A stretch of 64,000 bases of DNA from the NCBI GenBank assembly GCA_035628135.1, contig DASPKM010000005.1, positions 1-64,000 of the forward strand, written 5' to 3'. Both the position numbers and the translations under genes were made by a program. Of the stretch, positions 51,275-59,218 are shown in pieces. Source of the stretch: DASPKM01 sp035628135. GTDB taxonomy: Bacteria > Bacteroidota > Bacteroidia > Chitinophagales > Chitinophagaceae. The notes under the pieces were generated by a model. It saw only the letters and a program-made list of their open reading frames with translations, did not search any database and had not been told where the DNA came from. Each line of letters opens with the position of its first letter. Positions within the stretch are counted from its first letter, which is position 1.

Positions 51275-51736
51275 ATGGCAGGTCAAAGCGCTGGCATTTT
51301 GGTGTACCGCCGGGATAAAAAAGGCGTTGAGTTTTTTCTTGTGCATCCCGGCGGTCCTTTTTGGGCTAAGAAAGATACAGGAGCATGGTCTATTCCCAAA
51401 GGAGAGTACGAAGCAGGTGAAGATCCATTGGCTGCCGCCAAACGCGAGTTCAAGGAAGAAACAGGACAAACCATCTCGGGAAAATTCATTGCCCTAACGC
51501 CTGTAAAACAAAAATCAGGTAAAACCGTGCGCGCCTGGCTGGTGCAGGGCGAGGTGGATGCAGACAATATAGTCAGCAATACCTTTCAACTGGAATGGCC
51601 TCCACGATCGGGAAAAAAAATAACCATTCCCGAAGTAGACAAGGGCGGTTGGTTCGACGCGGACACCGCACGCGCTAAGATCAATGAGAAGCAGGCCGGG
51701 TTGATTGAAGAAGCGATGAAGCTGATCAGGGATTAA
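51275..51736 (+). CDS. Nudix hydrolase
   Basis: A 153-residue Nudix enzyme that hydrolyses a nucleoside diphosphate linked to another group. The Nudix box G-x5-E-x7-REUxEExGU is intact at 43-65 (GEYEAGEDPLAAAKREFKEE). An N-terminal SAGILVYRR and WSIPKGE match ADP-ribose or diadenosine polyphosphate hydrolases of the NudF/MutT-like single-domain group. A TACTTTCG element at 51252-51259 could be its -7 box. The substrate is uncertain. Confidence 0.9.
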   Translation: MAGQSAGILVYRRDKKGVEFFLVHPGGPFWAKKDTGAWSIPKGEYEAGEDPLAAAKREFKEETGQTISGKFIALTPVKQKSGKTVRAWLVQGEVDADNIVSNTFQLEWPPRSGKKITIPEVDKGGWFDADTARAKINEKQAGLIEEAMKLIRD

Positions 51737-51761
51737 CCGGCTAATCGACAAAGCAAACCGC

Positions 51762-51832
51762 TATCCGGATTTCTGTAACCTGAATTTATAAACAATGCTT
51801 ATTGATCAAGGCTGCCCCGGATCTTCCGGATA
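51762..51832. repeat. Inverted TATCCGGA element between convergent genes
   Basis: TATCCGGA at 51762-51769 is matched by TCCGGATA at 51825-51832. The 55-base loop contains no other strong structure. It lies between convergent Nudix and tgt genes. The core is similar to the hairpins at 47240 and 51018. Confidence 0.4.
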
Positions 51833-51844
51833 ATCAGCAACCTC

Positions 51845-52984
51845 TCATAATCTCGTTTTTAACCTCTCCACCATTTCATTCTTCCAACTCTGAAAATCTC
51901 CGGCAATAATATGCTTCCGTGCCTCCGCAACCAGGTATAAATAAAAAGCAAGGTTGTGCACGCTGGCAATGGTCAATCCCAATATTTCTTTCGATTTTAC
52001 AAGATGCCGGACATAAGCCTTGCTGTAATGCTGGCTTACTTCACAGGGAATGCCATCGTCTATCGGACTGAAATCCTTTTCCCATTTTTTGTTATCGATG
52101 TTGATCACGCCTTTCGACGTAAACAGCATGGCGTTGCGTCCATTGCGCGTAGGCATAACGCAATCGAACATATCTACTCCCAATGCAATGCACTCCAGGA
52201 TGTTCCAGGGAGTGCCTACGCCCATGAGATACCGGGGCTTGTTTGCGGGCAGCAGGTCGCAACACAGCTCGCACAGCTCATACAATTGTGCCTCCGGTTC
52301 GCCAACGCTTAGGCCGCCTATCGCATTGCCCACGGCCTGCTTGGAGGCAATGTAGCCGCACGACTGTGTGCGCAGGTCGGTAAACACGCTGCCCTGCACA
52401 ATGGGAAATAAATTTTGCGTATATCCATACCTGTCAGGTGTATGCTGAAACCGCTCCATGCACCGGTCGAGCCAGCGGTGCGTAAGTTCCAGTGATTTTT
52501 TTGCATAGTCATATTCGCTGGGAAAGGGCGGGCATTCATCAAAGGCCATGATGATATCGGCGCCGATGCTGCGTTGAATGTCTGTAACGGATTCCGGCGT
52601 AAACAAATGTTTGCTGCCATCGATATGGCTTTGAAACAGCACGCCTTCTTCACTTATCTGCCGGCTGCCCGCTAATGAAAACACCTGGTAGCCGCCGCTA
52701 TCGGTAAGTATGGGCCTGTCCCATCCATTGAAGCGGTGTAACCCGCCTGCCGCTTCCAGCACGGTAGTGCCGGGCCTAAGGTACAAGTGGTAAGTATTGC
52801 CGAGGATGATCTGCGCCTGTACGTCGTGCTTCAACTGCTGCTGGCTCACGGCCTTTACGCTGCCCGCGGTGCCCACAGGCATAAAGATGGGCGTTTCTAT
52901 TTCGCCATGGTCGGTAATTATTTTTCCTGTCCTTGCTTTTGTTTGTGAATCGCTTAACTGCAGGTGGAACTGTAAGGCTGGCAT
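51845..52984 (-). CDS. tgt: tRNA-guanine transglycosylase (queuine tRNA-ribosyltransferase)
   Basis: Exchanges guanine 34 of certain tRNAs for a queuosine precursor. 379 residues, family length. Active-site motifs are intact: LTDSGGYQVFSL and IGADIIMAFDECPPFPSEY, then QGSVFTDLRTQS and VGTPWNILECIALGVDMFDC. In the zinc region, where E. coli has CDCYTC before NYSRAYLHHL, this protein has IPCEVS before QHYSKAYVRHL, so two of the three cysteine ligands are replaced; the later histidine (IASVHNLAFY) is kept. Start at ATG 52982-52984 (MPALQFHL), from the conserved N-terminus. A TAATTTTG box ends 6 bases upstream. Confidence 0.95.
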   Translation of the reverse strand: MPALQFHLQLSDSQTKARTGKIITDHGEIETPIFMPVGTAGSVKAVSQQQLKHDVQAQIILGNTYHLYLRPGTTVLEAAGGLHRFNGWDRPILTDSGGYQVFSLAGSRQISEEGVLFQSHIDGSKHLFTPESVTDIQRSIGADIIMAFDECPPFPSEYDYAKKSLELTHRWLDRCMERFQHTPDRYGYTQNLFPIVQGSVFTDLRTQSCGYIASKQAVGNAIGGLSVGEPEAQLYELCELCCDLLPANKPRYLMGVGTPWNILECIALGVDMFDCVMPTRNGRNAMLFTSKGVINIDNKKWEKDFSPIDDGIPCEVSQHYSKAYVRHLVKSKEILGLTIASVHNLAFYLYLVAEARKHIIAGDFQSWKNEMVERLKTRL

Positions 52985-52990
52985 AAGGCG

Positions 52991-52998
52991 CAAAATTA
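52991..52998 (-). promoter_or_regulatory. -7 promoter box close to the tgt start
   Basis: TAATTTTG on the minus strand fits the TAnnTTTG consensus and leaves only 6 bases before the ATG of tgt. No clear -33 element is seen. A very short leader is implied. Confidence 0.4.
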
Positions 52999-53074
52999 AA
53001 GCTTGAAAATTGAAGTTGGAGGTTGCAGAAGTTTTTCCTTTATTTTCGCTGCTGCGCGCAAACCGTAGAAATGT

Positions 53075-54208
53075 ATGAACCCTCTGCTTTGGAAGATTGA
53101 CTGGGGCCTTGTAGTATTTTGTGTATTCGCCCTGGTAACGGTCGTTCAATTATTTTATCATTGGTGGTTTTTCAGGAGGATCTCTTTTTTCAACCCTCCG
53201 CAAAAAGCCAAATCGCAAACGCATCCCGTTTCCGTTATTGTATGTGCCCGCGACGAAGCGGCCAATCTCGTCAAAAATCTTCCCGGCGTTCTCGTGCAAA
53301 CCTATCCCACCACCCATGAAGTGATAGTAGTAAACGACAATAGCGTAGACGAGTCCAAATACGTGATCGCCGAGTTGCAAAAAACTTTCAAGAACCTGCA
53401 ACACGTTCCCCTCACGCACGAGGCCAAAGGAATACCGGGAAAGAAGTATCCTTTATCTATCGGCATCAAGGAAGCAAAGCACGAAATAGTGCTGCTGACC
53501 GACGCCGACTGTGTGCCCGCTACTGAATTCTGGATACAAAAAATGCAGGATGCATACGACGATGGCATAGAAGTGGTCATAGGCTATGGCGCCTATCATA
53601 AAAAGCAGGGAATGCTTAACAAGCTCATTCGCTTCGAAACCTTTCAATCGGCCCTGCAGTTCCTTTCATTTGCTCTTGCCGGCATACCATACATGGGCGT
53701 AGGAAGAAACCTTAGTTATAAAAAGGGATTGTTTTTTAAGGTAAAAGGCTTTTCATCGATGAACCATATACCGAGTGGGGATGATGATCTTTTCATTAAT
53801 AAAGTAGCAAACAAGCGCAACACCGCGATCGTGATCGATAAGGATGCTACCATTCTATCGGAGCCTAAAAAAACATTTGGCGACTGGTTCAGGCAAAAGA
53901 CCAGGCATTTTTCTACCGCAAGGTTTTATAAACCCCTGCATAAATTTTTGCTCGGATTGTATACGCTGTCGCAATTTCTTTTTTATCCTGCTTTCATTGG
54001 GAGCCTGCTGTTGTACGACTGGCGATTTGCAGCCGGCGTTTTTGTGCTAAGGATGATCTCTTATTTTACCATCTATACAAAGGCATTGAAGAAGCTGGAT
54101 GAAACAGACCTTACAGCATGGTTGTTGCTGCTTGACATCTGGCAATTTTTCTATTACATCATCTTTGCGCCGGCATTATGGAAGAAGCCAAGGAAAACCT
54201 GGAACTGA
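53075..54208 (+). CDS. Glycosyltransferase family 2
   Basis: A 377-residue membrane-bound glycosyltransferase. An N-terminal membrane helix (VFCVFALVTVVQLFYHWWF) is followed by the GT-A domain: SVIVCARDEAANLVKNLPG, then VIVVNDNSVDES, the DxD-type LLTDADCVPA, and QKTRHFSTARFY, where RxxRH-like residues bind the acceptor. Two or three C-terminal helices (FLFYPAFIGSLLLYDW and WLLLLDIWQFFYYII) complete it. Likely role: adding sugar to an envelope glycolipid or polysaccharide; sugar unknown. Its last 31 bases overlap the start of rsmG. Confidence 0.92.
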   Translation: MNPLLWKIDWGLVVFCVFALVTVVQLFYHWWFFRRISFFNPPQKAKSQTHPVSVIVCARDEAANLVKNLPGVLVQTYPTTHEVIVVNDNSVDESKYVIAELQKTFKNLQHVPLTHEAKGIPGKKYPLSIGIKEAKHEIVLLTDADCVPATEFWIQKMQDAYDDGIEVVIGYGAYHKKQGMLNKLIRFETFQSALQFLSFALAGIPYMGVGRNLSYKKGLFFKVKGFSSMNHIPSGDDDLFINKVANKRNTAIVIDKDATILSEPKKTFGDWFRQKTRHFSTARFYKPLHKFLLGLYTLSQFLFYPAFIGSLLLYDWRFAAGVFVLRMISYFTIYTKALKKLDETDLTAWLLLLDIWQFFYYIIFAPALWKKPRKTWN

Positions 54209-54864
54209 TCACGCAATATTTTGCCGACTTCACGCCTGCGCAATTGCGGCAGCTTGCAGCGCTGGAGGCATTGTATAACGACTGGAACAGCAAGATCAAC
54301 GTTATTTCCCGCAAAGACATCGGGGCATTGTATGAAAAGCACGTGCTGCATTCGTTAAGCATTGCTGCTGTATTTGAGTTTCCGGCAAATGCGGAGATCA
54401 TCGACATAGGTACCGGTGGGGGATTTCCAGGAATTCCGCTCGCCATCTTTTTTCCCGACGTCAAATTTCACCTCGTCGACAGCATCGGTAAAAAACTAAA
54501 AGTGGTGGATAGCATCGCTTCGGAGTTGGGATTGACAAACGTTACAACCCGGCATACCCGCGCCGAGGATATCAAGAACCGCAAGTTCGATTTCGCCGTA
54601 TCGCGGGCGGTAGCGCCATTGAGTGAATTATGGAAATGGGCAAAACCGTTGCTCCGCCGATCCGCCGTGCATACTATCGCTGATACCGGCAACGGTGAAA
54701 ATGCAGAGGCTATGACCTCCACTCCGGGTTTGATTTGCCTGAAAGGGGGCGACCTGGCAACCGAAATCCAGGAAAGTGGCTGCCGTCCCCGGCTGATCGA
54801 AATCAGCGAATTGTTTGACAGAGAGTATTTTAAGGAAAAGTATCTCTTGTTTGTGCCTAAATAG
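54178..54864 (+). CDS. rsmG: 16S rRNA (guanine(527)-N7)-methyltransferase RsmG
   Basis: 228 residues; methylates G527 of 16S rRNA, a change that affects streptomycin sensitivity. SAM-binding motif IIDIGTGGGFPGIPLAIFFP, then HLVDSIGKKLKVVDSIASEL, and the catalytic-region DFAVSRAVAPLSEL. N-terminal helix LRQLAALEALYNDWNSKINV is typical. The start at ATG 54178 lies inside the end of the glycosyltransferase gene, so translation is probably coupled. Length slightly exceeds that of E. coli RsmG. Confidence 0.95.
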   Translation: MEEAKENLELITQYFADFTPAQLRQLAALEALYNDWNSKINVISRKDIGALYEKHVLHSLSIAAVFEFPANAEIIDIGTGGGFPGIPLAIFFPDVKFHLVDSIGKKLKVVDSIASELGLTNVTTRHTRAEDIKNRKFDFAVSRAVAPLSELWKWAKPLLRRSAVHTIADTGNGENAEAMTSTPGLICLKGGDLATEIQESGCRPRLIEISELFDREYFKEKYLLFVPK

Positions 54865-54900
54865 TTCCCTTTGCCGGACAAAAACTACCAGTTTGTGGTA

Positions 54901-54930
54901 TTTGCGGAATCGTAATAAAAACCACCTTTG
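54901..54930 (+). promoter_or_regulatory. Promoter of the LuxR-type regulator
   Basis: TTTG at 54901-54904, an 18-base spacer and CACCTTTG at 54923-54930 (one change from TAnnTTTG) lie just before the ATG at 54935. If used, the transcript would be leaderless. Confidence 0.4.
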
Positions 54931-54934
54931 TACT

Positions 54935-55597
54935 ATGCCAATCAGTGTTTGTATTGTAGATGATAACCTGGACATCCGCTCCGCGCTGGAGCAGATAATC
55001 CAGATGTCTGAGAATTGCCTGCTGCTCAGCAGCTTTTCAACAGCAGAAGAGGCCATCCAGACGATCCCGCTGTTAAAACCCAATGTAGTATTGATGGACA
55101 TTAACCTGGACGAAGGAGTAAGCGGTATCGAGTGCGTTCGCCAGTTGAAGCCAGATAACCCCGACATACTGTTTATGATGTGTACCGTATATGAGGAAGA
55201 TGAAAAGATATATGAAGCGTTAAGCGCGGGCGCCAGCGGCTATATCCTGAAGAAAACGCCTCCCGGCAAATTGCTGGAAGCCATTAAGGAATTATACGAA
55301 GGCGGCGCTCCCATGAGCAGCCAGATTGCGCGCAAGGTAGTAGCGGCTTTCCGCCAACGCCCGGCCGAATCCATGGTTACCACCGGAACATTGAATCCCG
55401 GCGCCAATAATATTCGCATGCTGTCGAGCCGCGAGAAAGAAATACTGGAATTGTTGTCGAAAGGATTGGTGTATAAAGAAATAGCCGCGCAGTTGTTCAT
55501 CAGCGCCGAAACCGTGCGCAAGCACGTGTACCACATCTACGAAAAACTTCACGTAAACAATCGCGTGGAGGCAGTCAACAAATTTTTTGGACGGTAA
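54935..55597 (+). CDS. LuxR/NarL-type response regulator
   Basis: A 220-residue two-component regulator. The receiver domain has the acidic pair D9-D10 in VCIVDDNLDI, the phospho-acceptor D55 in VVLMDINLD, a Thr in FMMCTVYEEDE, and the Lys in SGYILKKTPPG. After a linker comes the LuxR helix-turn-helix (LSSREKEILELLSKGLVYKE, then ETVRKHVYHIYEKLHV). No partner histidine kinase is near, so it is an orphan regulator. It precedes a run of stress-type genes, which it might control; that is a guess from position. Confidence 0.93.
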   Translation: MPISVCIVDDNLDIRSALEQIIQMSENCLLLSSFSTAEEAIQTIPLLKPNVVLMDINLDEGVSGIECVRQLKPDNPDILFMMCTVYEEDEKIYEALSAGASGYILKKTPPGKLLEAIKELYEGGAPMSSQIARKVVAAFRQRPAESMVTTGTLNPGANNIRMLSSREKEILELLSKGLVYKEIAAQLFISAETVRKHVYHIYEKLHVNNRVEAVNKFFGR

Positions 55598-55601
55598 ATA
55601 A

Positions 55602-55676
55602 AGTCAAGTCATTGGGTCAACAAGTCATTAGGTAATTAAACCAATGACTTAAGTGACCTAATGACCTAATGACTTG
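55602..55676. repeat. Imperfect palindrome of the TCATTGGGTCA family
   Basis: Between convergent genes, AAGTCATTGG at 55606-55615 pairs with CCAATGACTT at 55641-55650, and CAAGTCATTAGGT at 55621-55633 pairs with ACCTAATGACTTG at 55664-55676. Words match those of the perfect palindrome at 15664-15712. It may serve as a two-way terminator or be a REP-like element. Confidence 0.75.
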
Positions 55677-55683
55677 TTCGTGA

Positions 55684-56211
55684 TTATTTCACAGGTGCGT
55701 GCTGCAGTTTCAATTGCCCTTCGTTTGTTTTGCGCAATTTTTCACGTCCTTTCAGCCTGTCGAAAAACACATTCATTTTTTGCGCCGCGCTGTTCCAGAA
55801 ATGCGCATCCTCGGTAATTACCTTCAGCAGGCACAGTTTCGGATCGTCAATGCCGTCCGGTATCCAGGCCTTCATGGCAGGCTTCCACATTTCCTTCATC
55901 TTGCCGCGGTCCAGCACCACCATGCAAATGCCTTTAACGGTAACGTATATGTTATGTTTAGGATGTGAATAGATCAGGTATACGTTGTTGTCTTTGGATA
56001 TTTCGTGGACTTTTTCTGAAAACTCGTTGGTAAAGAACCATGCATTGCCCTCATCGTCTACGTGCACGGTGGCCATTGGCCGGCTGAATAGCTGCATGTT
56101 GTCGTCGATGGTAGTGAACATGCAGGTGTTTACGTCGGCTACCAGCCTCTTGAATTTTGCTACAGCATCTTCCTGCTGTACTATTTTTTCGGGTGACAGT
56201 TTCTTGCTCAT
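55684..56211 (-). CDS. Pyridoxamine 5'-phosphate oxidase-like general stress protein
   Basis: A 175-residue FMN-binding split-barrel protein of the general-stress type (Pfam PF16242/PNPOx-like). Features: CMFTTIDDNMQLFSRPMATV at about 30-50, then EGNAWFFTNEFSEKVHEISKD and VYLIYSHPKHNIYVTVKG, as in stress protein 26-like proteins. A C-terminal LKVITEDAHFWNSAAQKM is also typical. It probably binds flavin; substrate unknown. It is the last gene in a minus-strand run with PLDc_N, TspO-like and BrkB genes. Confidence 0.9.
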   Translation of the reverse strand: MSKKLSPEKIVQQEDAVAKFKRLVADVNTCMFTTIDDNMQLFSRPMATVHVDDEGNAWFFTNEFSEKVHEISKDNNVYLIYSHPKHNIYVTVKGICMVVLDRGKMKEMWKPAMKAWIPDGIDDPKLCLLKVITEDAHFWNSAAQKMNVFFDRLKGREKLRKTNEGQLKLQHAPVK

Positions 56212-56242
56212 AAATTTTGATTTAAGGCATTTTCAAATATGG

Positions 56243-56533
56243 TCATGTAACTATCTTGTTCCTGCGCTGGTGCATGATATGGAACAAAGAACCGCCGAGC
56301 GCGGGAACCACCAATACAATGATGAGCCAGAATTTTTTCTGGTATGGTTTCAAATCGTCCGCACGCAGCACGTCCACTACCGACCATATCCAGTAAATCA
56401 CGGCCATCGCGGCTCCAATATAAAGCAATGTCGGTCCGCCATTCACGTCGTTCTGCATCATATACAATCCCAAAAAGAAAAGCAACACGCCAATCACGTT
56501 AAAGATGAAAGCCGGTTTTCTAAGATTTAACAT
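56243..56533 (-). CDS. Small membrane protein with PLDc_N-type domain
   Basis: A 96-residue protein with three predicted membrane helices. The second half, YWIWSVVDVLRADDLKPYQK, then KFWLIIVLVVPALGGSLFHIM, resembles the phospholipase D-nuclease N-terminal (PLDc_N) domain, which often occurs alone. Basic end (HQRRNK). Function unknown. It is about 85 bases downstream of the TspO-like gene and 31 bases upstream of the stress-protein gene on the same strand; an imperfect hairpin (CAGCCT-AGGCTG, 56547-56563) lies between it and the TspO-like gene. Confidence 0.75.
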   Translation of the reverse strand: MLNLRKPAFIFNVIGVLLFFLGLYMMQNDVNGGPTLLYIGAAMAVIYWIWSVVDVLRADDLKPYQKKFWLIIVLVVPALGGSLFHIMHQRRNKIVT

Positions 56534-56617
56534 AGCAGAAATTTTGCAGCCTGGCGAAGGCTGGTTAAATAATCTGTTTCCCTGTAGGTAATACGAATAT
56601 TATGCCACGCGAAAGCC

Positions 56618-57427
56618 TTAAATAACAGGCTGGTGTGCAGGCTTGGCCCTCGATTTCCATACCATAATTATCACCAACAAGGCTATGCCAGTCAGCGCCG
56701 TAGAAGCAATAGCATTAATGCCCGCAGACAAAGCATATTGTTTAATTACAATGCCGGCAAGCGCCCACACAATTACCAGCGCGAAATAAATATTGTTCCT
56801 TTTCAGCAACATGAATATTCCCAACGCCGCGCCCGCGCCTGTCATGATGCAAGCCCATAGCGACGCGCTAAGGTTAAACCCGTTCCAACCCAGGCTTACC
56901 AACCACGCGGTAATGTTTGCAATGGTGGCTATGGATATCCACGCCAGGTATACGGAAAAAGGTGCGTACACAAACCACCTGGCCTTGCCGTTGTAAAATC
57001 CCGCCGTGTGTATTTTGATGAAGATCCTTGCAAGCGTTGCGAGCAAGGCCAGCATAATGAGCACAGAGAGCAGCAATTGGTGATGATGCCAGGCAAATAT
57101 CCAGGCAATGTTCAGCAGGCAGGATAGCGCGAATAAAAAACCGATGCGGTCAACCGCCCTTTCTTTTTTATCGATCTTTCTTTTTTCTATTTCGAAAAGG
57201 GTACTGCCCTGGTAAATGCAAAACAGCAACAGCAGCGCATAAATAACAGCCCAGATGGAAAATGTAACGGCAGCGGGTGTAAACAGGTTGGGGTATTGGT
57301 CCGAGATCTCGCCGGTGGTTTGCCCGTTAATGGGCAGGAAGTCGGCCAGGCCGTTCATAATAACGACCGCCGCAAAAGATACGATGTTGAGTATCTGCAA
57401 AAAACCTATTCGTTCATAAGAGCTCAT
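56618..57427 (-). CDS. TspO/MBR-related membrane protein
   Basis: A 269-residue inner-membrane protein with about eight helices. The pattern TPAAVTFSIWAVIYALLLLF and LFALSCLLNIAWIFAWHHHQ, with conserved Trp residues, places it near the tryptophan-rich sensory (TspO/MBR) family, but it is longer than classic TspO (about 160 residues). TspO proteins bind porphyrins and steroids and act in stress. Start at ATG 57425-57427 (MSSYERIGFLQI). Its neighbour BrkB ends 36 bases away on the same strand. Confidence 0.7.
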   Translation of the reverse strand: MSSYERIGFLQILNIVSFAAVVIMNGLADFLPINGQTTGEISDQYPNLFTPAAVTFSIWAVIYALLLLFCIYQGSTLFEIEKRKIDKKERAVDRIGFLFALSCLLNIAWIFAWHHHQLLLSVLIMLALLATLARIFIKIHTAGFYNGKARWFVYAPFSVYLAWISIATIANITAWLVSLGWNGFNLSASLWACIMTGAGAALGIFMLLKRNNIYFALVIVWALAGIVIKQYALSAGINAIASTALTGIALLVIIMVWKSRAKPAHQPVI

Positions 57428-57463
57428 AGCGTTGTTTGATATTACTGCAAAAAAGTCTTGCCA

Positions 57464-58387
57464 TCATGTGTCCAGGTGCGATTCCGGGATTTCCCTTGCT
57501 TCTTTTTTTATGATAAATACCGCCGTTTTGTCGGGATGAATGCCGCCACCCATCCTGATGGCGTACATCCGCGTGAACTCTGCACCGAAATAAAGGATCA
57601 CCGAAGAATAATACACCCATAGCAATATGAAGATGATTGAGGCTGCCGTGCCATACACGATGCCGATATTGGAAGTGCCAAGGTAGTAGCCTATCAGGAA
57701 CTTGCCGAACAGGAACAGTACCGAAGTAAAGGCCGCGCCTATAAAGGCATCTTTCCACCTGATACTGGCATCGGGCAGTATTTTAAATATGGCCGCAAAC
57801 AATACGGTTATAACCAGAAAAATGAGCAGCAGGTTCACCGAGTAAAAGACGTAAATCGTGCCTTCGGAAAACAGCCTGATCAGTCGTTCGCTTAGCATTT
57901 CCATTAAGGCGTTGATGACGAGAGCCACCAATAAAATAAATCCCATGCTGATTACAATCGAAAACGACAACAGCCTGTTGATGATAAACCGGAGCCAGCC
58001 TTTGCGGGGCTTGGCCTTTACTGACCAGATATAGTTGATGGAGTCCTGGATTTCGCCGAATACCCCGGTGGCTCCAAGGAACAGGGCGATAATACCGATG
58101 GTAGTACCGACGGTGCTGTCGTGGCTGCTGGCGGTATTGCGAATGATGAGCTCTATTTGCAGTGCTGCTTCCGCTCCCAGTAATTTGCTGAGCTCTGCGT
58201 ATACCTTTCCCTGCACGGCGTCTTTTCCAAAGAAATAACCTGCAAGGGTGATTACGATAAGGATGATCGGTCCCATGGCAAATACCATGTAATACGATAA
58301 CGAGGCGCTTAGCTTCAGGGCATTGTCGTCTACGAACGCCTGTCCCGATTTTTTCAATAAGTCGAAATAAGCTTTCAGCTTTTTCAT
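57464..58387 (-). CDS. YihY/virulence factor BrkB family protein
   Basis: A 307-residue inner-membrane protein with six helices. The N-terminus has KKSGQAFVDDNALKLSASLS, then YYMVFAMGPIILIVITLAGY, typical of the YihY/BrkB family (once named RNase BN). Later segments ASIIFILLWVYYSSVILYFG and FTRMYAIRMG are diagnostic. Proposed roles include transport, but none is proven. It is the first gene of a minus-strand run of stress-type genes. Confidence 0.92.
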   Translation of the reverse strand: MKKLKAYFDLLKKSGQAFVDDNALKLSASLSYYMVFAMGPIILIVITLAGYFFGKDAVQGKVYAELSKLLGAEAALQIELIIRNTASSHDSTVGTTIGIIALFLGATGVFGEIQDSINYIWSVKAKPRKGWLRFIINRLLSFSIVISMGFILLVALVINALMEMLSERLIRLFSEGTIYVFYSVNLLLIFLVITVLFAAIFKILPDASIRWKDAFIGAAFTSVLFLFGKFLIGYYLGTSNIGIVYGTAASIIFILLWVYYSSVILYFGAEFTRMYAIRMGGGIHPDKTAVFIIKKEAREIPESHLDT

Positions 58388-58591
58388 ACCTGCTTACTCA
58401 AAAAAGAATTGCCAGCCCTATTGGCGCACAGGCAGGCTCGTCGGGCCTCAATAAATGTTAACCGGCGGCCTTATGTAGAAATAATTGCTCAGTTCCGCGA
58501 AACATCGTTGCAACAACACAGGGCGAAGTTTGGCAACATTATTTAATAAGTACAATTGAAGCATCATTTTAAACAAGCTAAAATCTTTATT

Positions 58592-58738
58592 ATGAGAAGT
58601 ATTTTGTATGTAGTAGCTATAATTCTGATAATAGGATGGCTGTTGGGAGTGTTTGTATACAGCGCGAAAGGACTGATCCACGTACTGATAGTACTGGCAA
58701 TCATATCCTTGCTGTTGGGCGTCATCCGCAGGGCATGA
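58592..58738 (+). CDS. lmo0937-family small membrane protein
   Basis: A 48-residue peptide with two membrane helices: MRSILYVVAIILIIGWLLGV, then GLIHVLIVLAIISLLLGVIR. It matches the lmo0937 family (pattern 'iliigWliG....gliHvLlviAii'). These peptides are widespread next to stress genes; function unknown. Start at ATG 58592, as the family begins here. A terminator follows at 58766. Confidence 0.8.
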   Translation: MRSILYVVAIILIIGWLLGVFVYSAKGLIHVLIVLAIISLLLGVIRRA

Positions 58739-58765
58739 GTTTGTAACCAGCCAGCAACTTACTAT

Positions 58766-58792
58766 ACACGGGCCGTACCCGTGTTTTTTTTT
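58766..58792 (+). terminator. Intrinsic terminator after the lmo0937-like gene
   Basis: A 7-bp stem, ACACGGG with CCCGTGT around the loop CCGTA, is followed by nine T. It lies 27 bases past the stop codon at 58738 and ends at the stop of the convergent copper-binding-like gene. Confidence 0.88.
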
Positions 58793-59120
58793 AATTTAAA
58801 ATGAAGGGCATTACCAGCGGACGCAAGGCGCGTGCGCAATGCCGGCAGGCAGCGGCGCAGCGTTGCAGCTCGGGTGAGTCGTATGCTTCACAAGTGGCTG
58901 CGCAGGCTTCACAGGATTCCAGGCATTTCCTGGCCATTTCCTGCAATGCGGCGGGCCGCCAGGCCAGGTCGAATAAAAGGCCGAAGCAGGCCTCTGCGCA
59001 CTGCATGCATTGCAACAACACTTGTTTCCTGTTTACCGCATTTTTCAGTTGCATGAACACGCAAGTTTCGCAATGGAGCCACGCCCTGAAGCAAGCTGAT
59101 ATGTAGAAGTTCCTAAGCAA
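58791..59120 (-). CDS. Cysteine-rich four-helix bundle protein, copper-binding-like
   Basis: About 109 residues with some twelve cysteines spaced as CxxC or CxxxC pairs along helices: LLQCMQCAEACFGLL, CLESCEACAATCEAY, RCAAACRHCARAL. This is the layout of four-helix bundle copper-binding (DUF326/Csp-like) proteins, which store Cu(I) inside the bundle. No ATG precedes the first cysteines; a TTG at 59118-59120 is the best start, though one further upstream is possible. Cytoplasmic. The mRNA ends near the 58766 terminator region on the opposite strand. Confidence 0.7.
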   Translation of the reverse strand: MLRNFYISACFRAWLHCETCVFMQLKNAVNRKQVLLQCMQCAEACFGLLFDLAWRPAALQEMARKCLESCEACAATCEAYDSPELQRCAAACRHCARALRPLVMPFILN

Positions 59121-59157
59121 ATTTGTGTTTTACAAAAGACCATTAAATTTTTTTGCC

Positions 59158-59187
59158 AATAAAAAAAGGCCGGTTAGAAAACCAGCC
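59158..59187 (-). terminator. Intrinsic terminator after the DUF4142 gene
   Basis: On the minus strand, GGCTGGTT pairs with AACCGGCC (one G-U pair) around TTCT and is followed by seven T. It lies 31 bases past the DUF4142 stop codon at 59219. Confidence 0.88.
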
Positions 59188-59218
59188 CGTCCAAATTGCA
59201 AGTACTAATGAAAAAAAG

